Below the pieces are notes generated by a model. That model was not told the DNA's origin. It saw nothing but the letters and a program-made list of their open reading frames with translations, and did not search any database. Made by a program: the position numbers and the translations under genes. Shown in pieces: positions 1-10,986 of a stretch of 64,000 bases of DNA; the first letter of the stretch is position 1, and each line of letters opens with the position of its first letter. Origin of the DNA: Chloranthus sessilifolius (Eukaryota; Streptophyta; Magnoliopsida; Chloranthales; Chloranthaceae); NCBI GenBank assembly GCA_021018995.1, contig CM037585.1, positions 66,838,646 through 66,902,645 on the forward strand, in the 5' to 3' direction.

Positions 1-534
1 GATTTTTCAATTTGAATCCCTTTTACCCTTTCATTCTTTACAAACCTCATCCCTAAGCCACATTACAATAAAAAGACCTTACTGATCTGGAATGGATTGA
101 GCTATCATGTGGAGATAAGGATCTGTCTAATCTATGGTGAAAAGAGTTAGAAAATTTCAGAAATTAGAGCAATGCCTATGCTCATGCTTACAACCCTATT
201 TGAGGACTGTAACTACTCTTGAGCTGTGTGAAATTCTACACCTCTCATTTTTGTTGTGAGTTAACAGCCCTGGTGAAACTTGGGCCTGAAATTCAATTTG
301 AGGGGGTAGTATCAAAACAAAATTCTCAAGTGAAAGGTGAGCCATGCATTAATCTTTAGACATAATGCCTTGGCATGAACCAATTGATGATGAAGGAATT
401 ACTACAAAACTTCATGTTTTAAGTTGGTGATTTTTCTGCTGAAAACCCTCTAGAACTGAAAAGACGTGATGAGAATTTATTCTAGTTCACTGAAACTCTG
501 GTTAGCAGGATGTACTACTATTAACTAATTTTAT

Positions 535-665
535 TGGAGATGTTTGTGGGTACCTTCACTGAAAACCCTCGGGAGACTTCACTCCTCCACTAGGGATCAC
601 CTAGGGGTTTAAAAGGCTTGGTGCAAATGCTAAATGCATCCGTGCTCCCTACGAAAGTGGCATTT
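535..665 (+). other. Conserved pre-LTR block of E0
   Basis: This block holds 'ggagacttcactcctcc', 'gggatcacctaggggttt' and the half-palindromic 'gctaaatgcatccg'. Nearly the same text occurs in the same place before five other LTRs in this window (about 2995-3075 minus, 20410-20515 minus, 15215-15285, 44570-44690, 63570-63695). Its sequence is better kept across families than their LTRs or spacers are. The role is unknown; an RNA structure used in packaging, export or reverse transcription is my inference. Confidence 0.6.
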
Positions 666-723
666 TAATTCCTTTTTTTATTTTCCTTTGCTCAGGGACT
701 AGCAAAACTTAGGTTTGGGGGTG

Positions 724-979
724 AGTTATGTGGTGAAAAATGCCACTTTTCACCCTTTAACCTGGCCATTGATAGACCTGTGAACACACTAATAAGCCTC
801 TGTCAAATACACTTTGTAGACAACAATAAAAGAGGACACTAATGAAGAAAACCACTCAAGAATGTCAAAAAGGGGCCATCTTTCAGCACAAGAAAAACCC
901 AGCAACAGCACATCAGAGGGTAGCACATCAATGAACCATTGGAGCTCATGGCTACAACAGGGCAAGGCGAAGGAACTGA
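724..979 (+). repeat. LTR of E0, first part
   Basis: This is the LTR start of E0 (TGTT start mutated to AGTT), matching 42142-42400 closely. The LTR is interrupted by copy A at 979/980 and appears to resume at 14749 after a deletion. The 5 bases before A (975-979, 'actga') would be its target duplication, but the other copy is lost. Confidence 0.65.
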
Positions 980-1996
980 TGTTGTTGATTCTAAGTGTGC
1001 ATGATTTATTTGTATTTTGAAAACCGATTTGCAGATGATGAATTATACTGAATTTGGAAAACTAAAAATAATAAAGAAATATCAGCACAGAGAGAAGTTA
1101 ATTAGCCTACAAGATCAGGGCCAATTGTAGCAAGTTTTAAATGTAAGTGAGTAAAAGATCGTCCATAGGGAATTGATTTAAAATGTAAGATAAACCTCCA
1201 GATCTGAGCTACCAGATCTGACCTCTGACCTCTGATCCTATCTACAAAGCAAATAAGATGAGAATTTGAATTTGCCACATTAACTAAATTATCTACAAGT
1301 AAAATTTCAACTAAGTGATCCAGATTTGAGTGGGGAAATTGATGCAAAATTAATAAGAATGGATAACTAACAGCTAACTCAAGCTTAGTAATTGATTACA
1401 GAATGAGAAATAGTGTAACTCTGTTGAAAAAGTATCAAATCTTCATCTGGCTACCAGCTCAGATGTAAGAGAAAATAATCCAATTCAAGGCTTAGGATTG
1501 AGTTGAACTTATGGCTATGATCTGTCCACCGCCATGGACACAGATCATCCAATAATTTTCTTCTTCAATTCAAAGTCTTGATTCAGAACAAAGGCACCAC
1601 TACAAATGCTGTAAGAACCAGGTTACAAACACAGATTCCCACAGGGATAGTGAATTAAGGGAAATTACTTAAAAACAGCCAATCTAAAGGAGTCTAATGA
1701 GTGAGGAGATCACAATGAACCCTCAACATGAATCCGATTGAGAACGTACTGATGAAAGTAACCTTTTCAAATCCACCATTACAATTATAGAGCACAGCTT
1801 ACAATAGCTCTCAAATTTGTAGTCTTGAATACAATTCTCACTTGAATTTACACAAGTATCTCACAGTTCTCCGTTACAAACAAAAGCTAGGCTATTACAG
1901 AGGTTTCAGACAAGCTATCTTGATCTGAATTTGAAATGGGGCAGTAGGAATGAAAGTCAAATTCTGGATACCCAAATTGGGCAAATAGTTCATCTA

Positions 1997-2002
1997 TTTA
2001 TA
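1997..2002 (-). promoter_or_regulatory. TATA box in 3' LTR of A
   Basis: Minus-strand CTATAAATAG in the LTR, expected TATA box of the retroelement promoter. The same box is kept in the other LTR of A at 14632-14637. Confidence 0.6.
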
Positions 2003-2379
2003 GTTTTCCCCAAGTCCATTTCAGATGTGCATTAACCAATCAGAATTGGTTAGATCGATATCAGCCAATAGGAGTCGAGCACAAGGATCCAGATCTATTT
2101 TGGCCAATCAGAACTGCTTGATCTGCTTCAGCCAATCAGGAGACAGAGGCATCAATTCTGTTATGTAATTCAAAAATCTGTTTGAGCTTCTAGAAGTTCC
2201 CGCCAAGTAATTTCATCTTTGGGTGTTCACATGGGTTGGAATATGCCTCTGGTTCGTGCTTCGAATCTTTCAGAATGCCCCTGGGTTTTTAAATGCATTG
2301 GGGCACGTGCAGAGATTACTAAATTGCCTTTGCAACTGTTGGGAATCTTCAGAATACCATTTCGCATAGTTTGGGGACC

Positions 2380-2640
2380 TTTTGGAGAGGTACTGTAACT
2401 TCTGAAGCTCTATTCGCACAGATCTGGTGCTGTTCGCAAGGAGTTTTCTTCTTTTCAAATAGGTCAGAAATCCTTTGGAATAGATCAGGTGCTCTTCGAA
2501 AACTAAGCCTGGAGCTTTCAGTTCTTTTCGCAGTGTCCAGGTTCTTTTCGAATATTTCAGGTTCTTTTCGAATAGTTCAAGAATCCTTTCGAAAAGCATT
2601 CTGTAATGCATTCTTCTTTTCGAGTAGCTCCAAACTTATT
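2380..2640 (-). promoter_or_regulatory. CTTTTCGAA array in U3 of A
   Basis: About eight copies of a TTCGAA/TTCGCA core flanked by CTTTT or AAAAG. The three best copies (gttcttttcg at 2521, 2541 and 2561) are exactly 20 bp apart. The same core recurs in the spacer upstream of ORF2 of A (7365-7745) and in both places of copy F. A transcription-factor-binding enhancer is inferred, not shown. Confidence 0.5.
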
Positions 2641-2891
2641 TCCAGGTTGAAACCAGGCTTTTGTCCTCTTTAGTCTAGGCATTTTGACAGCCAATGAGGT
2701 TGTCCTTTCTCCTTCTTCCTCCAGATAAAAATAGGTCATCCTCTTTTTGGCACTTTTAAGTTGCTTTCAGGGTTAAGCCTGCCTTTGTTGTTAGCTGTAA
2801 AACAAACACTAGAAACACTTATTTAGTTCTCTCAGGGGTCTATCAAGGCCCAGATTAAGGGGTGGAAAATGGTATTTTCCAGTTCGCAACA

Positions 2892-2907
2892 CACCCCCAA
2901 ACCTATG
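2892..2907 (-). other. Polypurine tract of copy A
   Basis: Minus strand AGGTTTGGGGGTG directly abuts the 3' LTR start at 2891. This is the expected plus-strand primer site; the tract contains T residues, like those of the other copies in this window. Confidence 0.6.
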
Positions 2908-4667
2908 CTTTGCTAGTCCCTGAGCAAAGACAAAATTAAAAACAGAATGAAAGGCCACTTTTTTAGGGACCACAGTTGCATTTAGCATATGCAATAAGCC
3001 TTTTAAACCCCTAGGTGATCTCTAGTGGAGGAGTGAAGTTTCCTGAGGGTTTTCAGTGAAGGTACCCACAAACTTCTCCAATAAATCAGTTAATATCAAT
3101 GCAGTTCTGTTAAAGCAGACTTTCATCCAATCAGATTATTCACACCTGCATCAGTCAGGCTATAAGAAGATTCTCAAGAAAACATCAGTTCAAAACTAAA
3201 ATTCTGCTGTAATTCCTTTTGCCATTCACTCAGTTTGTGTCAAAAAGTTTTTTACAAGAAAAATTAATGAACAACTTGCCTTCTATTTGAGAATCTAGCT
3301 TTGATGTTACCCCAAATAAGTTGATTTCAAACCCAACTCTCCCAAGGGTTTTCACTCAACATGCAAGTAGGAGGGTTGCATTACTTCACACATCTCAAGA
3401 GCAGTTACAGCCCTCAAATAGGATTGTAAGCAGGAGCAAAGGCATTGCTTTTTAATTCTGAATTCACTGTTCTTTCCACCATAGATTACACAAATCCTTA
3501 TCTCCATGTGACAGCTCAATCCGTCATTGATCAGTAAGGACTTTAACTGGGGTTGGAATGTGGCTTATGGATGAAATTTATCAAGAATAAAAGGGTTGGA
3601 TTGGAGTTCAAAATTTAGAAATCAGTCAAGGTAAGGAAGTGATAGACACACCTTCTTCAACTCATCACAATTTCATTTTCTCCTTTGAATTTTCAGGGCC
3701 AAAGTGGCCATCTTTTTCTCTTTTTTTTTTCAAACTTCTAATGAAATGACTTTTCTTCTCCTTTTTTTTTATTTTTTATTTTTATTCAAATGGCATTGAC
3801 TGGAATGCCACACTTCTTTTGCTGATACATCATTGCCTTCAATTATTTTTCTTTTTCCATCACCAAACTGTTACCCAACTCTCCTTTCTTCAGCTTCCTT
3901 TCCTTTACCTTCTGAATTCTCAGAGTGAGGGTTAGGCTAAATGAGGTTGGTTGATGAGGTTTCAAAGAAATCTTAGATTTATAAAGCTCAAATGGTGTGT
4001 ATCAAGGGCAGTTTCAAAAGGTGGGGGGCTTTTGAAGTTCAAACTGTCCAAAAGGAGGCCTTACATCATGTCTTTAATATCATGATTGCTGTGAAGCTAT
4101 TTTAATTTGGATATGTGTTACTTCTAGTGATAACAAGTAGGTTCAAACAGTTCCTAGAGCAGAAAAAATTGCCAATTCATACCTCCAAAGAATTCATTTT
4201 AGGCCCAAATCTTACTGGATCTGGTTTTCTATCAAATTTCTGAGGTATATCATTATTGTTTTCTCTCTTTTTAGGTTTACTGAAACATCACTTCTCTTTT
4301 GGAAATTTTTTGACATTCACTTTATGACAGTATTAGAATTACATTAGAAATTAATTTTAAAAAGTTTTAACTTTCTCATTTTTCAAAAACAAACAGGTGT
4401 GAAATTACTTCAATTTCAAAAATTCTGCTGATCATAGGCAGCATTGATGTTAACTCAACTATTGGCAATTCTGCCACACCCCCAAACCTATGAGGATCAG
4501 TGTCCTCACTGGTCCAGAAGTGAATAAGCAAAAAGAAAAGAACAAAAAACAAAAAGCACATTGACAGAGAAAAAAGAAATGCACAGTAATTGCAAATTAA
4601 TAAAAGTCAATAGTAAACATTAATTACACACTACAGAAACAACAAAAAAAAAAATTTACAAGGTAGT
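2908..4667 (-). other. 3' untranslated region of copy A
   Basis: About 1.8 kb between ORF2 and the 3' LTR with no supportable gene. It contains the conserved pre-LTR block (2995-3075), a conserved block around 3480-3540 ('atagattacac', 'tctccatgtgacagctcaa'), a T-rich stretch at 3715-3790, and a second purine tract with hairpin at 4475-4513. The same order of blocks is seen in B, D/E and F. Confidence 0.6.
4475..4513 (-). other. Second polypurine-like tract with hairpin, A
   Basis: On the minus strand an imperfect hairpin (arms TGAGGA/TCCTCA) is followed by ATAGGTTTGGGGGTGTG, a copy of the tract that primes at the LTR. It lies just downstream of the ORF2 stop. Equivalent copies stand at 21931-21966 (B), 43071-43102 (D) and 62150-62182 (F). 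Confidence 0.5.
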
Positions 4668-7040
4668 CTAATAACTAGGGTCGAAATCTGTATCATAAGT
4701 TGGTTCAATGGGGTCAAAACTGGAATCACTATTGGACTCAAAACTTGAGTCAGTATTGGAGTCTAAAATCGATTTAGCTTTCTCTTGGATTGTGGTTTGA
4801 AGTTCGGTGTATTCCTCAGATTTGATCTTTTTGGTGAGGCCAATATATTTTGCAAGTCTATCAGTCCTCAGTTTTTCTTGTGCCAGACTCTCTTGTAACA
4901 TGGTAACTTTGTGCTGCTCACTCCTAACCATCTGAAATGTTTGGTTCAACAGGTCTTGCATCTTATTTCTCTCAAATTTCATAAATAGCTCCAGCTTCCG
5001 AATCTGGTCTTCATAAGGGGTCCTAATGTAAGCTTGAAGATCAGCTAGCCCCTTGAGGACATCACGAAAGATGTAAGGGTTCTCTTCCATAGCCCTTTTG
5101 AGAGTGGCAAATCGTGGAATGGGAATGGAGTGGTAGGGGACCATATGTATCCCAGCTATGGGGGTGGGAGAAGAGGAATCTAAAAATACTACCTCAGGGT
5201 CAGTTTGAGTAGCTTGATCAGAGATAGTGAGGATGGGTGGAGGGGAATCCAAAAGTACTACCTCAGGTTCTGTTTGGGTAGTATGGTCAGAAGTGAGAGG
5301 TAGTGAGACTGAGGTATTTAGTTGGGATGTGGAAGCCAAGGTTTGGAGAAAGGAATTTGTCACAGACTGGTTGTCTGTGTTGATCTGTAGCTGGGCTTGG
5401 ATAGATTGGAGGAAGGAAAAGAGTTGGCTAATTGTCTCAGGTGTGGGTGTGGTAGGCAGAGTAGGGACTGGTATGATTGATGTAGATGGTTGGGAGGCAG
5501 TGGGTGGGATGACTGTAAAGGGGGAAGTAGCCAAATGAGTGAATTGAGGGGGATCAGGCATGAGGACAGAGTCATGCCCAATATTCTCCAAGATAGATCC
5601 CATCAAGGATGAATAGGCTTCAGTGGTGAATATCTCAGGTTCAGGAGTATGGGTAATTTCAGGTGTATGGGCTGAATGAGCTGGTGAACCTGAGAAGCTT
5701 TGAAGGAGAGGCGTGCTAGGAGAGTGGACAATAAAATCTGTGGCAATATCTTGGAAATTGTTAGGTGAAATTGGTGGTGTAACTATGGTTGGAGGAGTTG
5801 GTGTAGATGGAGAATCTGTATTTGGGATTATGGTGGTGATGAGTGATGGGACTGCTGGGATAGGTGATGGGATAGGTGCTGTGATAGGTGAGGTGGGCAA
5901 GATGATGGTCTCCTCAACAATAGGTACAGCTAAAGAGCTGGTTACCTCAGCAATGGTGGTAGGTTCAATGGCAACTGCAGGTGCAATAGGTGCAGCTAAA
6001 GAACTGGTCACCTCAAGTTCAGGTATAGCAGCCTCCTGGCCTGGCTCAGCTTCTTCCCTCATTTTATTGAACATGGTTTGGCTTGTAGACCAAGCCCTCT
6101 TCCCAAAAGCATGAGGGGAGATAATCTCAAATGGCTCTTGCTCATCAATGTCAAATTTGGCCCTTAGTAGGGCTGTGATCAACCTTCCAAATGGTATTCC
6201 AGCTATTTTCTGTTCCTTCTTCATCTTGGCACTGATGCCAGCCATGGCTTCAAAAATCAGCATAGGAGCATTGAAGAATTGCCCTTTAGAAAAATGAAAG
6301 AGGGCCTCCAAAATGGGTGTCCTTCTTTCCTGACTGTGCCCAGTGACATAAAAACACCCTCTCAAAATGGAATCCATCAGCAAACATTGGGGTGCTAAGT
6401 CTCTCCTCATGATGGACTGCCCACTTCCAACTATGCCTTTGGTTAGATGGGCAACTATATCTCTAAAAGTAGCTATCTCTGGTGCAGCTAAAGGACCAGC
6501 AGGATCATATTGGAATTGTATCCCCAAGGCATTTCCAATGTCTTCATAAGTGACTGTTAGATCACAATCATCAATGAAAATTACAAGCGTTGGGAATTCA
6601 GCATCCTTCTCAATCACTTTCACCATGTTTTGGTACCATAATCGCACTATTCTTGGATAAATTTTCTCTGAAAGAGGGGTTAGAATGTTGCTCAGTGAAG
6701 CATCCCTGATGTAGTTCAATGATAGCTTACATTCAGGTTTGTTCGAGAAAAAAATCTCATCAACAATAAGCTCTGGAATCAGCTTCTGAGCTTCAATGAA
6801 AGGGTTTGGCAGTACCAAATGCATAGGAAGAGGAGGAAGCTCAGACTCAGGACTAGGGTCAGCTGCTGGGATGGGTTCTTCAAGTCTAACCTTCTTTCCT
6901 TTCTAAATCCTATCAGCCTTATCCATTGACAGTTTCCTCTTGGCTGAAGTTTGGGCTTTTCCTTTGGTGGAGGATTTACTAACTTTCTTAGCAGAAGACC
7001 TAGGGAACATCGCAGCCAGCGATTTTTCAGCCTTCCCCAT
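4668..7040 (-). CDS. ORF2 ('env-like') protein of copy A
   Basis: Additional gene after integrase, 790 codons from the ATG at 7040 (the start shared with copy F) to the TAG at 4668; one in-frame TAG lies at about codon 46 (6903-6905), leaving a 718-codon open frame from 6824. The N-terminus is basic (KRKLSMDKADR, KGKKVRLEE), resembling a nuclear localisation signal; there is no signal peptide. Residues about 85-310 form the conserved globular part (YPRIVRLWYQNM, RRTPILEALFHFSKGQ, IPFGRLITALL), which from memory resembles the 'putative plant transposon protein' domain. A long Pro/Ser/Thr-rich stretch follows, containing a 69-bp duplication with two TQT motifs. Then comes a likely coiled coil (QIRKLELFMKFERNKMQDLL onward) and an acidic tail. 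Function unknown; the env label is positional only. Confidence 0.75.
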
Positions 7041-7364
7041 TTTAACAATTTCTAAACACTTCTTCAAATAGTTCCTCCTTTTAACAACAATTAACTACCA
7101 ACTCTCTGGAATCCTAGACAATGTATGTTTACAAAAAAAAATCAAATTTTGAAAGCACAGACAGAGCATATGGAGAGAAAAATACCAAAACCTAGGATTT
7201 GCTCAAAATCTCTGACCGCTTGATCAAATCCACCAAAACCAGAGGTAAAATGTTCTTCTTTTCAAGCTTAATCAGTGGCAAAGAAATGAAGGCAATTCAT
7301 TCTGAGCTCCCGAAGAACGTAGAGATGGAAAAATTGGGTTTTCTGTGAAACAAGACGGGCTGGA

Positions 7365-7745
7365 ATGCTGTCGAATATGAAAACCTTGCTTCGAATGGGT
7401 TTAAATATGCTTAAATTGATTTCGCAAAGCCTTATTGAAGTTTTTGAAAAGTTCAAAAAAGTCCTTTTCAAAAAGAAGAATGGCATCAGTACCATTCGAA
7501 AAACAAAAGGCTCTAGACACAACTATTTGAAAAGCAAAAGGCTCCAGAAACAACTATTCGAAAAGCAAAAGGCTCCAAAAACAACTATTCGAAAAGAAAA
7601 AGGCTCCAGAAACAACTATTCGAAAAGCATATTCATTCTTTTCGAACAGTTGTGGTTACAAGTTCAGATCCTTTTCAAAAAGAAGATTATACTTTTCGAA
7701 ATGAATTTTTCTTTACGAAATGATTGTAAAACTTTTCGAAAATTA
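7365..7745 (-). promoter_or_regulatory. CTTTTCGAA array upstream of ORF2, copy A
   Basis: The spacer 7041-7921 between integrase and ORF2 holds no gene but a dense set of TTCGAAAAG cores. Copies at 7509, 7540, 7571 and 7602 (ggctc anchor) repeat at exactly 31 bp. A TATA-like TATTTAAA (minus, 7400-7407) follows the array, about 365 bp before the ORF2 start. The motif is the same as in U3 of this element's LTR. An internal ORF2 promoter is inferred. Confidence 0.5.
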
Positions 7746-7921
7746 TGAACAAAAGTTCAGAAGTACAGAACTCAAATTTAACCACAAAACTTTCAGAACT
7801 TATGATTCCTCAAAGAAAATTTAACTAAAACATGACTAAAACAGAGAAAAAACAATTACAAAACTATTCAAAAATCACAGAACAGAGACAGTTACAATAC
7901 ATATGATATAGTTGTGTGACA

Positions 7922-9151
7922 TCAAATTTGTGGAGGCTCTTGATGATAGATGGTCATCAGAGGCTCCAGAATATTTTCAATGCATGGTTTGAGCCTCTGA
8001 CCATTTACTTTCAAGGTTCTCCCATCACTTGGGTCCATAATTTCAATAGGTCCAGATGGAGATGCTTGAATGACAGTATATGGCCCTTCCCATCTGGATC
8101 TCAGCTTTCCTGGAAAAAACTTGAGTTTTAAATTGAATAACCATACCTTGGTGCCAGCTGTGAATTCTTTTCTCAGCAGATTTTTGTCATAGAAAGCCTT
8201 AACTTTTTCTTTGTAAGATCTTGCATTGGTGTATGCATCCATCCTCAGTTCTTCCAACTCAGAGAGCTGCAGTTTCCTGTGATTACCAGCAGTAGTAAGA
8301 TCCATGTTTAAAGTTTTAATAGCCCAAAAGGCCTTATATTCTAACTCCACTAGTAAATGCCATGCTTTACCATAGACTAATCTGAATGAAGACATGCCAA
8401 TTGGTGTTTTATAGGCTGTCCTATATGCCCACAATGCATCATTTAGCTTAAGGGACCAATCCTTTCTGTCCTTCCTCACAGTCTTTTCCAGTATATGTTT
8501 GATTTCTCTGTTGGAAATCTCCACTTGTCCACTGGTCTGTGGATGATATGGAGTAGCTACTTTGTGAGTCACAGAGTACTTTTTTAATAGAGCTTCAAAA
8601 TGCTTATTCCAAAAATGGCTCCCCCCATCACTGATAATGGCTCTGGGGGAACCAAACCTGGAAAAAATGTTATCCTTTAAGAATTTAAGGACAACTCTGT
8701 GGTCATTGGTTTTAGTGGTTGTGGCTTCAACCCATTTGGATACATAATCCACAGCTACTAAAATGAAATTAAAACCATTTGAAGGAGGAAAAGCTCCCAT
8801 AAAATCTATCCCCCAAATATCAAATAATTCAACTATCAAAATGGGTTGTAAAGGCATTGAATTTCTCCTGGAAATGCCACCCAATCTCTGGCAATTCTGA
8901 CAAGACTTACAGTGATGCAGTGCATCATTGAAGAGTGTGGGCCAATAAAATCCACACTACAAAACTTTTGTAGCAGTTTTGTTTCCACTAAAATGACCTC
9001 CACAGGCCTGTTCATGACACATGGAAAGTATGTTGTGGAAGCCTTCTTCATGGACACATCTTCTAATTATTTGGTCTGCACAAATCCTGAACAGGTAAGG
9101 ATCCTCCCAAATAAAGTGTTTAACCTTTGAAAAGAAGAGATCTTTATCCAT
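7922..9151 (-). pseudogene. Integrase of copy A
   Basis: C-terminal part of pol. The zinc-binding HHCC region is visible ([15 protein letters not shown] ... CKSCQNCQ). The DDE core follows: GIDFMG for the first Asp, IISDGGSH for the second, and GQVEISNRE for the Glu, 35 residues later. A C-terminal DNA-binding-like region ends at the TGA (7922-7924). The frame is open except for one TAG at 8957-8959, between the zinc finger and the FYWP motif. Catalytic residues are intact, but the stop should prevent full-length product. The 320-codon piece from 8884 lacks the zinc finger. Confidence 0.8.
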
Positions 9152-9660
9152 TTTATTCTAGTGTTGAGGGGTCCTCCTAGTAGCAAAAAAGTTGACTATA
9201 TTTGCAAACCAAGGGGTATGCACACTGATAGCAAAAAGTTGCTCATCAGGAAAAGAGTCATTGATAGGCAACCTATCAATCTCAGTAGTTATAATTCTAG
9301 ACAGGTGATCAGCCACCACATTTTCCACACCCTTTTTATCATTAATCTGTAAATCAAACTCCTAAAATAGGAGGATCCACCTGATTAATCTTGGTTTGGT
9401 ATCCTTCTTAGACAGAAGGTATTTCAGGGCTGAGTGGTCAGTGAACACCACAATTTGTGAACCCAAAACATATGACCTGAATTTCTCCAACGCAAAAACA
9501 ACTGCCAGCAGCTCTCTCTCAATTGTTGTGTAATTGAGCTATGCATCAATCATTGATCTATTGGCATAAGCTATGACATGAGGTAGCTTATCCTTTCTCT
9601 GCCCAAGAACAGCTCCCAAAGCATAATCTGATGCATCACACATCAGCTCAAAAGGCAAGA
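9152..9660 (-). pseudogene. RNase H and linker of copy A
   Basis: RNase H motifs are readable on the minus strand: [19 protein letters not shown], a TTIEREL stretch and [16 protein letters not shown], giving the catalytic Asp/Glu/Asp set. The frame holds TAG stops at about 9539-9541, near 9365 and near 9160. It is separated from RT by a frameshift around 9650-9680. Normally it would degrade RNA in the RNA:DNA hybrid. Confidence 0.7.
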
Positions 9661-10986
9661 ATAACTGAGACCTAGTATTGGAGCTGAAATCAAACAATTT
9701 TTTAAGAATTCAAATGCCTTAAGGCATTCATCATTGAAAACAAAAGGGACATCTTGACACAATAAATGGCAAAGAGGCTTAGATATTTTACTGAAGTCCT
9801 TAATGAACCTCCTGTAAAATCCAGCATGCCCTAAAAAACTTTTAATTTGCTTAACAGTTTTGGGAGGAGGCAATTGTGCAATTAAATTAATTTTTGCTCT
9901 GTCCACCTCAATGCCCTTATGGGAGACAACATGACCAAGGACAATGCCTTGGGTAACCATGAAATGGCTCTTCTCTCAGCTCAAAACTAAATTAGTTTCC
10001 TCACATCTCTGTAACACCAAGCTTAGATGATGCAAACACTGGGCAAAACTGTCTCCATATATTGAAAAGTCATCCATAAAAATCTCCATAAATTTATCAA
10101 TCATATCAAAGAAAATGGAGTACATACATCTTTGAAAGGTAGCAGGAGCATTACAAAGACCAAAAGGCATCCTCCTATAGGCAAAAGTGCCGAAGGGGCA
10201 AGTGAATGTGGTCTTTTCCGGATCTTATGGATACACAGGAATCTGGTTGTAACCAGAGTAACCATCAAGAAAACAGTAATAAGCTTTTCCTGCTAACTTA
10301 TCTAAAATCTGATCAATGAATGGAAGAGGGAAATGGTCCTTTCTGGTCATTGTGTTTAGCTTTCTGTAATCAATACAGACCCTCCAACCAGTTGTTTGTC
10401 TGGTTGAAATGAGCTCACCAAAATCTGAGGTTACAATAGTGATCCCAGATTTCTTAGGTACCACCTGTGTAGGTGCCATCCAAGCTGAATCTGAGATCGG
10501 GTAAATGACCCCAGCATCCAACAACTTAACAACCTCCTTCATGACCACTTCTTGCATATGAGGGTTCAGCCTACTTTGCATTTCTCTAGAAGGCTTTGCA
10601 TCTTCTTCCAAGTGAATTTTATGCATGCAAACAGCTGGACTGATTCCTCCCAAATCAGCAATAGTCCAGCCAATTGCCCTCTTATGCTATTTTAATACAA
10701 TCAACAACTCTTCCTCCTGCTCCTTAGTGAGGGAGAAAGAAATAATCAGAGGCAATGTTTTATGGTCTCCTAAAAACACATATTTTAAATTTTCTGGCAA
10801 CTGTTTCAGCTCTACATCAGGTAGACTGAGAAAAGAAGGTAACAAAGGTACCTTGGCTATTTGTGGAAGGGGAAAAATAGCAGGTTTCCATGAAGAAAAT
10901 CTTGCTGATTGGACATGAATTTCTTGCACAGTATTAACCTCCTCGGACTTTGAGGCACAAACTATCTCTTCCACAGCATTTCTCTA
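9661..10986 (-). pseudogene. Reverse transcriptase of copy A
   Basis: RT in the gag frame, with motifs in order: DAGVIYPISDSAWMAP, GWRVCIDYRKLN, FLDGYSGYNQIPV, FGLCNAPATFQRCM, the active-site FMDDFSIYG (10051-10080) and FLGHAGFYRRFIKDFSK. Three in-frame stops break it: TAG at 10687, TAA at 10225 and TGA at 9976. A frameshift at about 9650-9680 separates it from RNase H. The catalytic Asp pair is present. The N-terminal 100 residues are the usual low-conservation link to protease. Confidence 0.8.

Larger units (their letters stand above)
1..979 (+). mobile_element. Athila-type element E0, 3' end plus LTR start
   Basis: This is the non-coding 3' end of a plus-strand Athila-type Ty3/gypsy element whose coding part lies left of the window. 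Block 60-170 (shared 'atgtggagataagg' and 'caatctatggtga') and block 535-665 recur before the LTRs of copies A, B, D/E and F. A purine-rich tract (about 706-723) then leads into an LTR. The LTR is cut at 979 by copy A; its first 256 bases closely resemble the LTR at 42142. No coding frame is visible here. Confidence 0.75.
980..2891 (-). repeat. 3' LTR of copy A, complete
   Basis: On the minus strand the LTR starts TGTTGCGAACTGG (2891) and ends CAACAACA (980), 1912 bp. U3 is the high-coordinate part and holds a CTTTTCGAA array (about 2380-2640) and a TATA box (1997-2002). It matches 13623-14748 over the shared R/U5 and part of U3. Outside 2891 lies the purine tract (minus strand). Confidence 0.85.

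Noticed and set aside
1102-1347. Small open frames in LTRs and 3' regions (also 2270-2994, 15055-15670, 34725-35462, 62277-62577)
   Set aside because: They fall in LTR or untranslated parts, are not kept between copies and contain no known motif.
5227-6114. Plus-strand open frames of 103 and 133 codons
   Set aside because: They lie opposite the low-complexity part of ORF2 of A and follow its codon pattern; no start context or domain.
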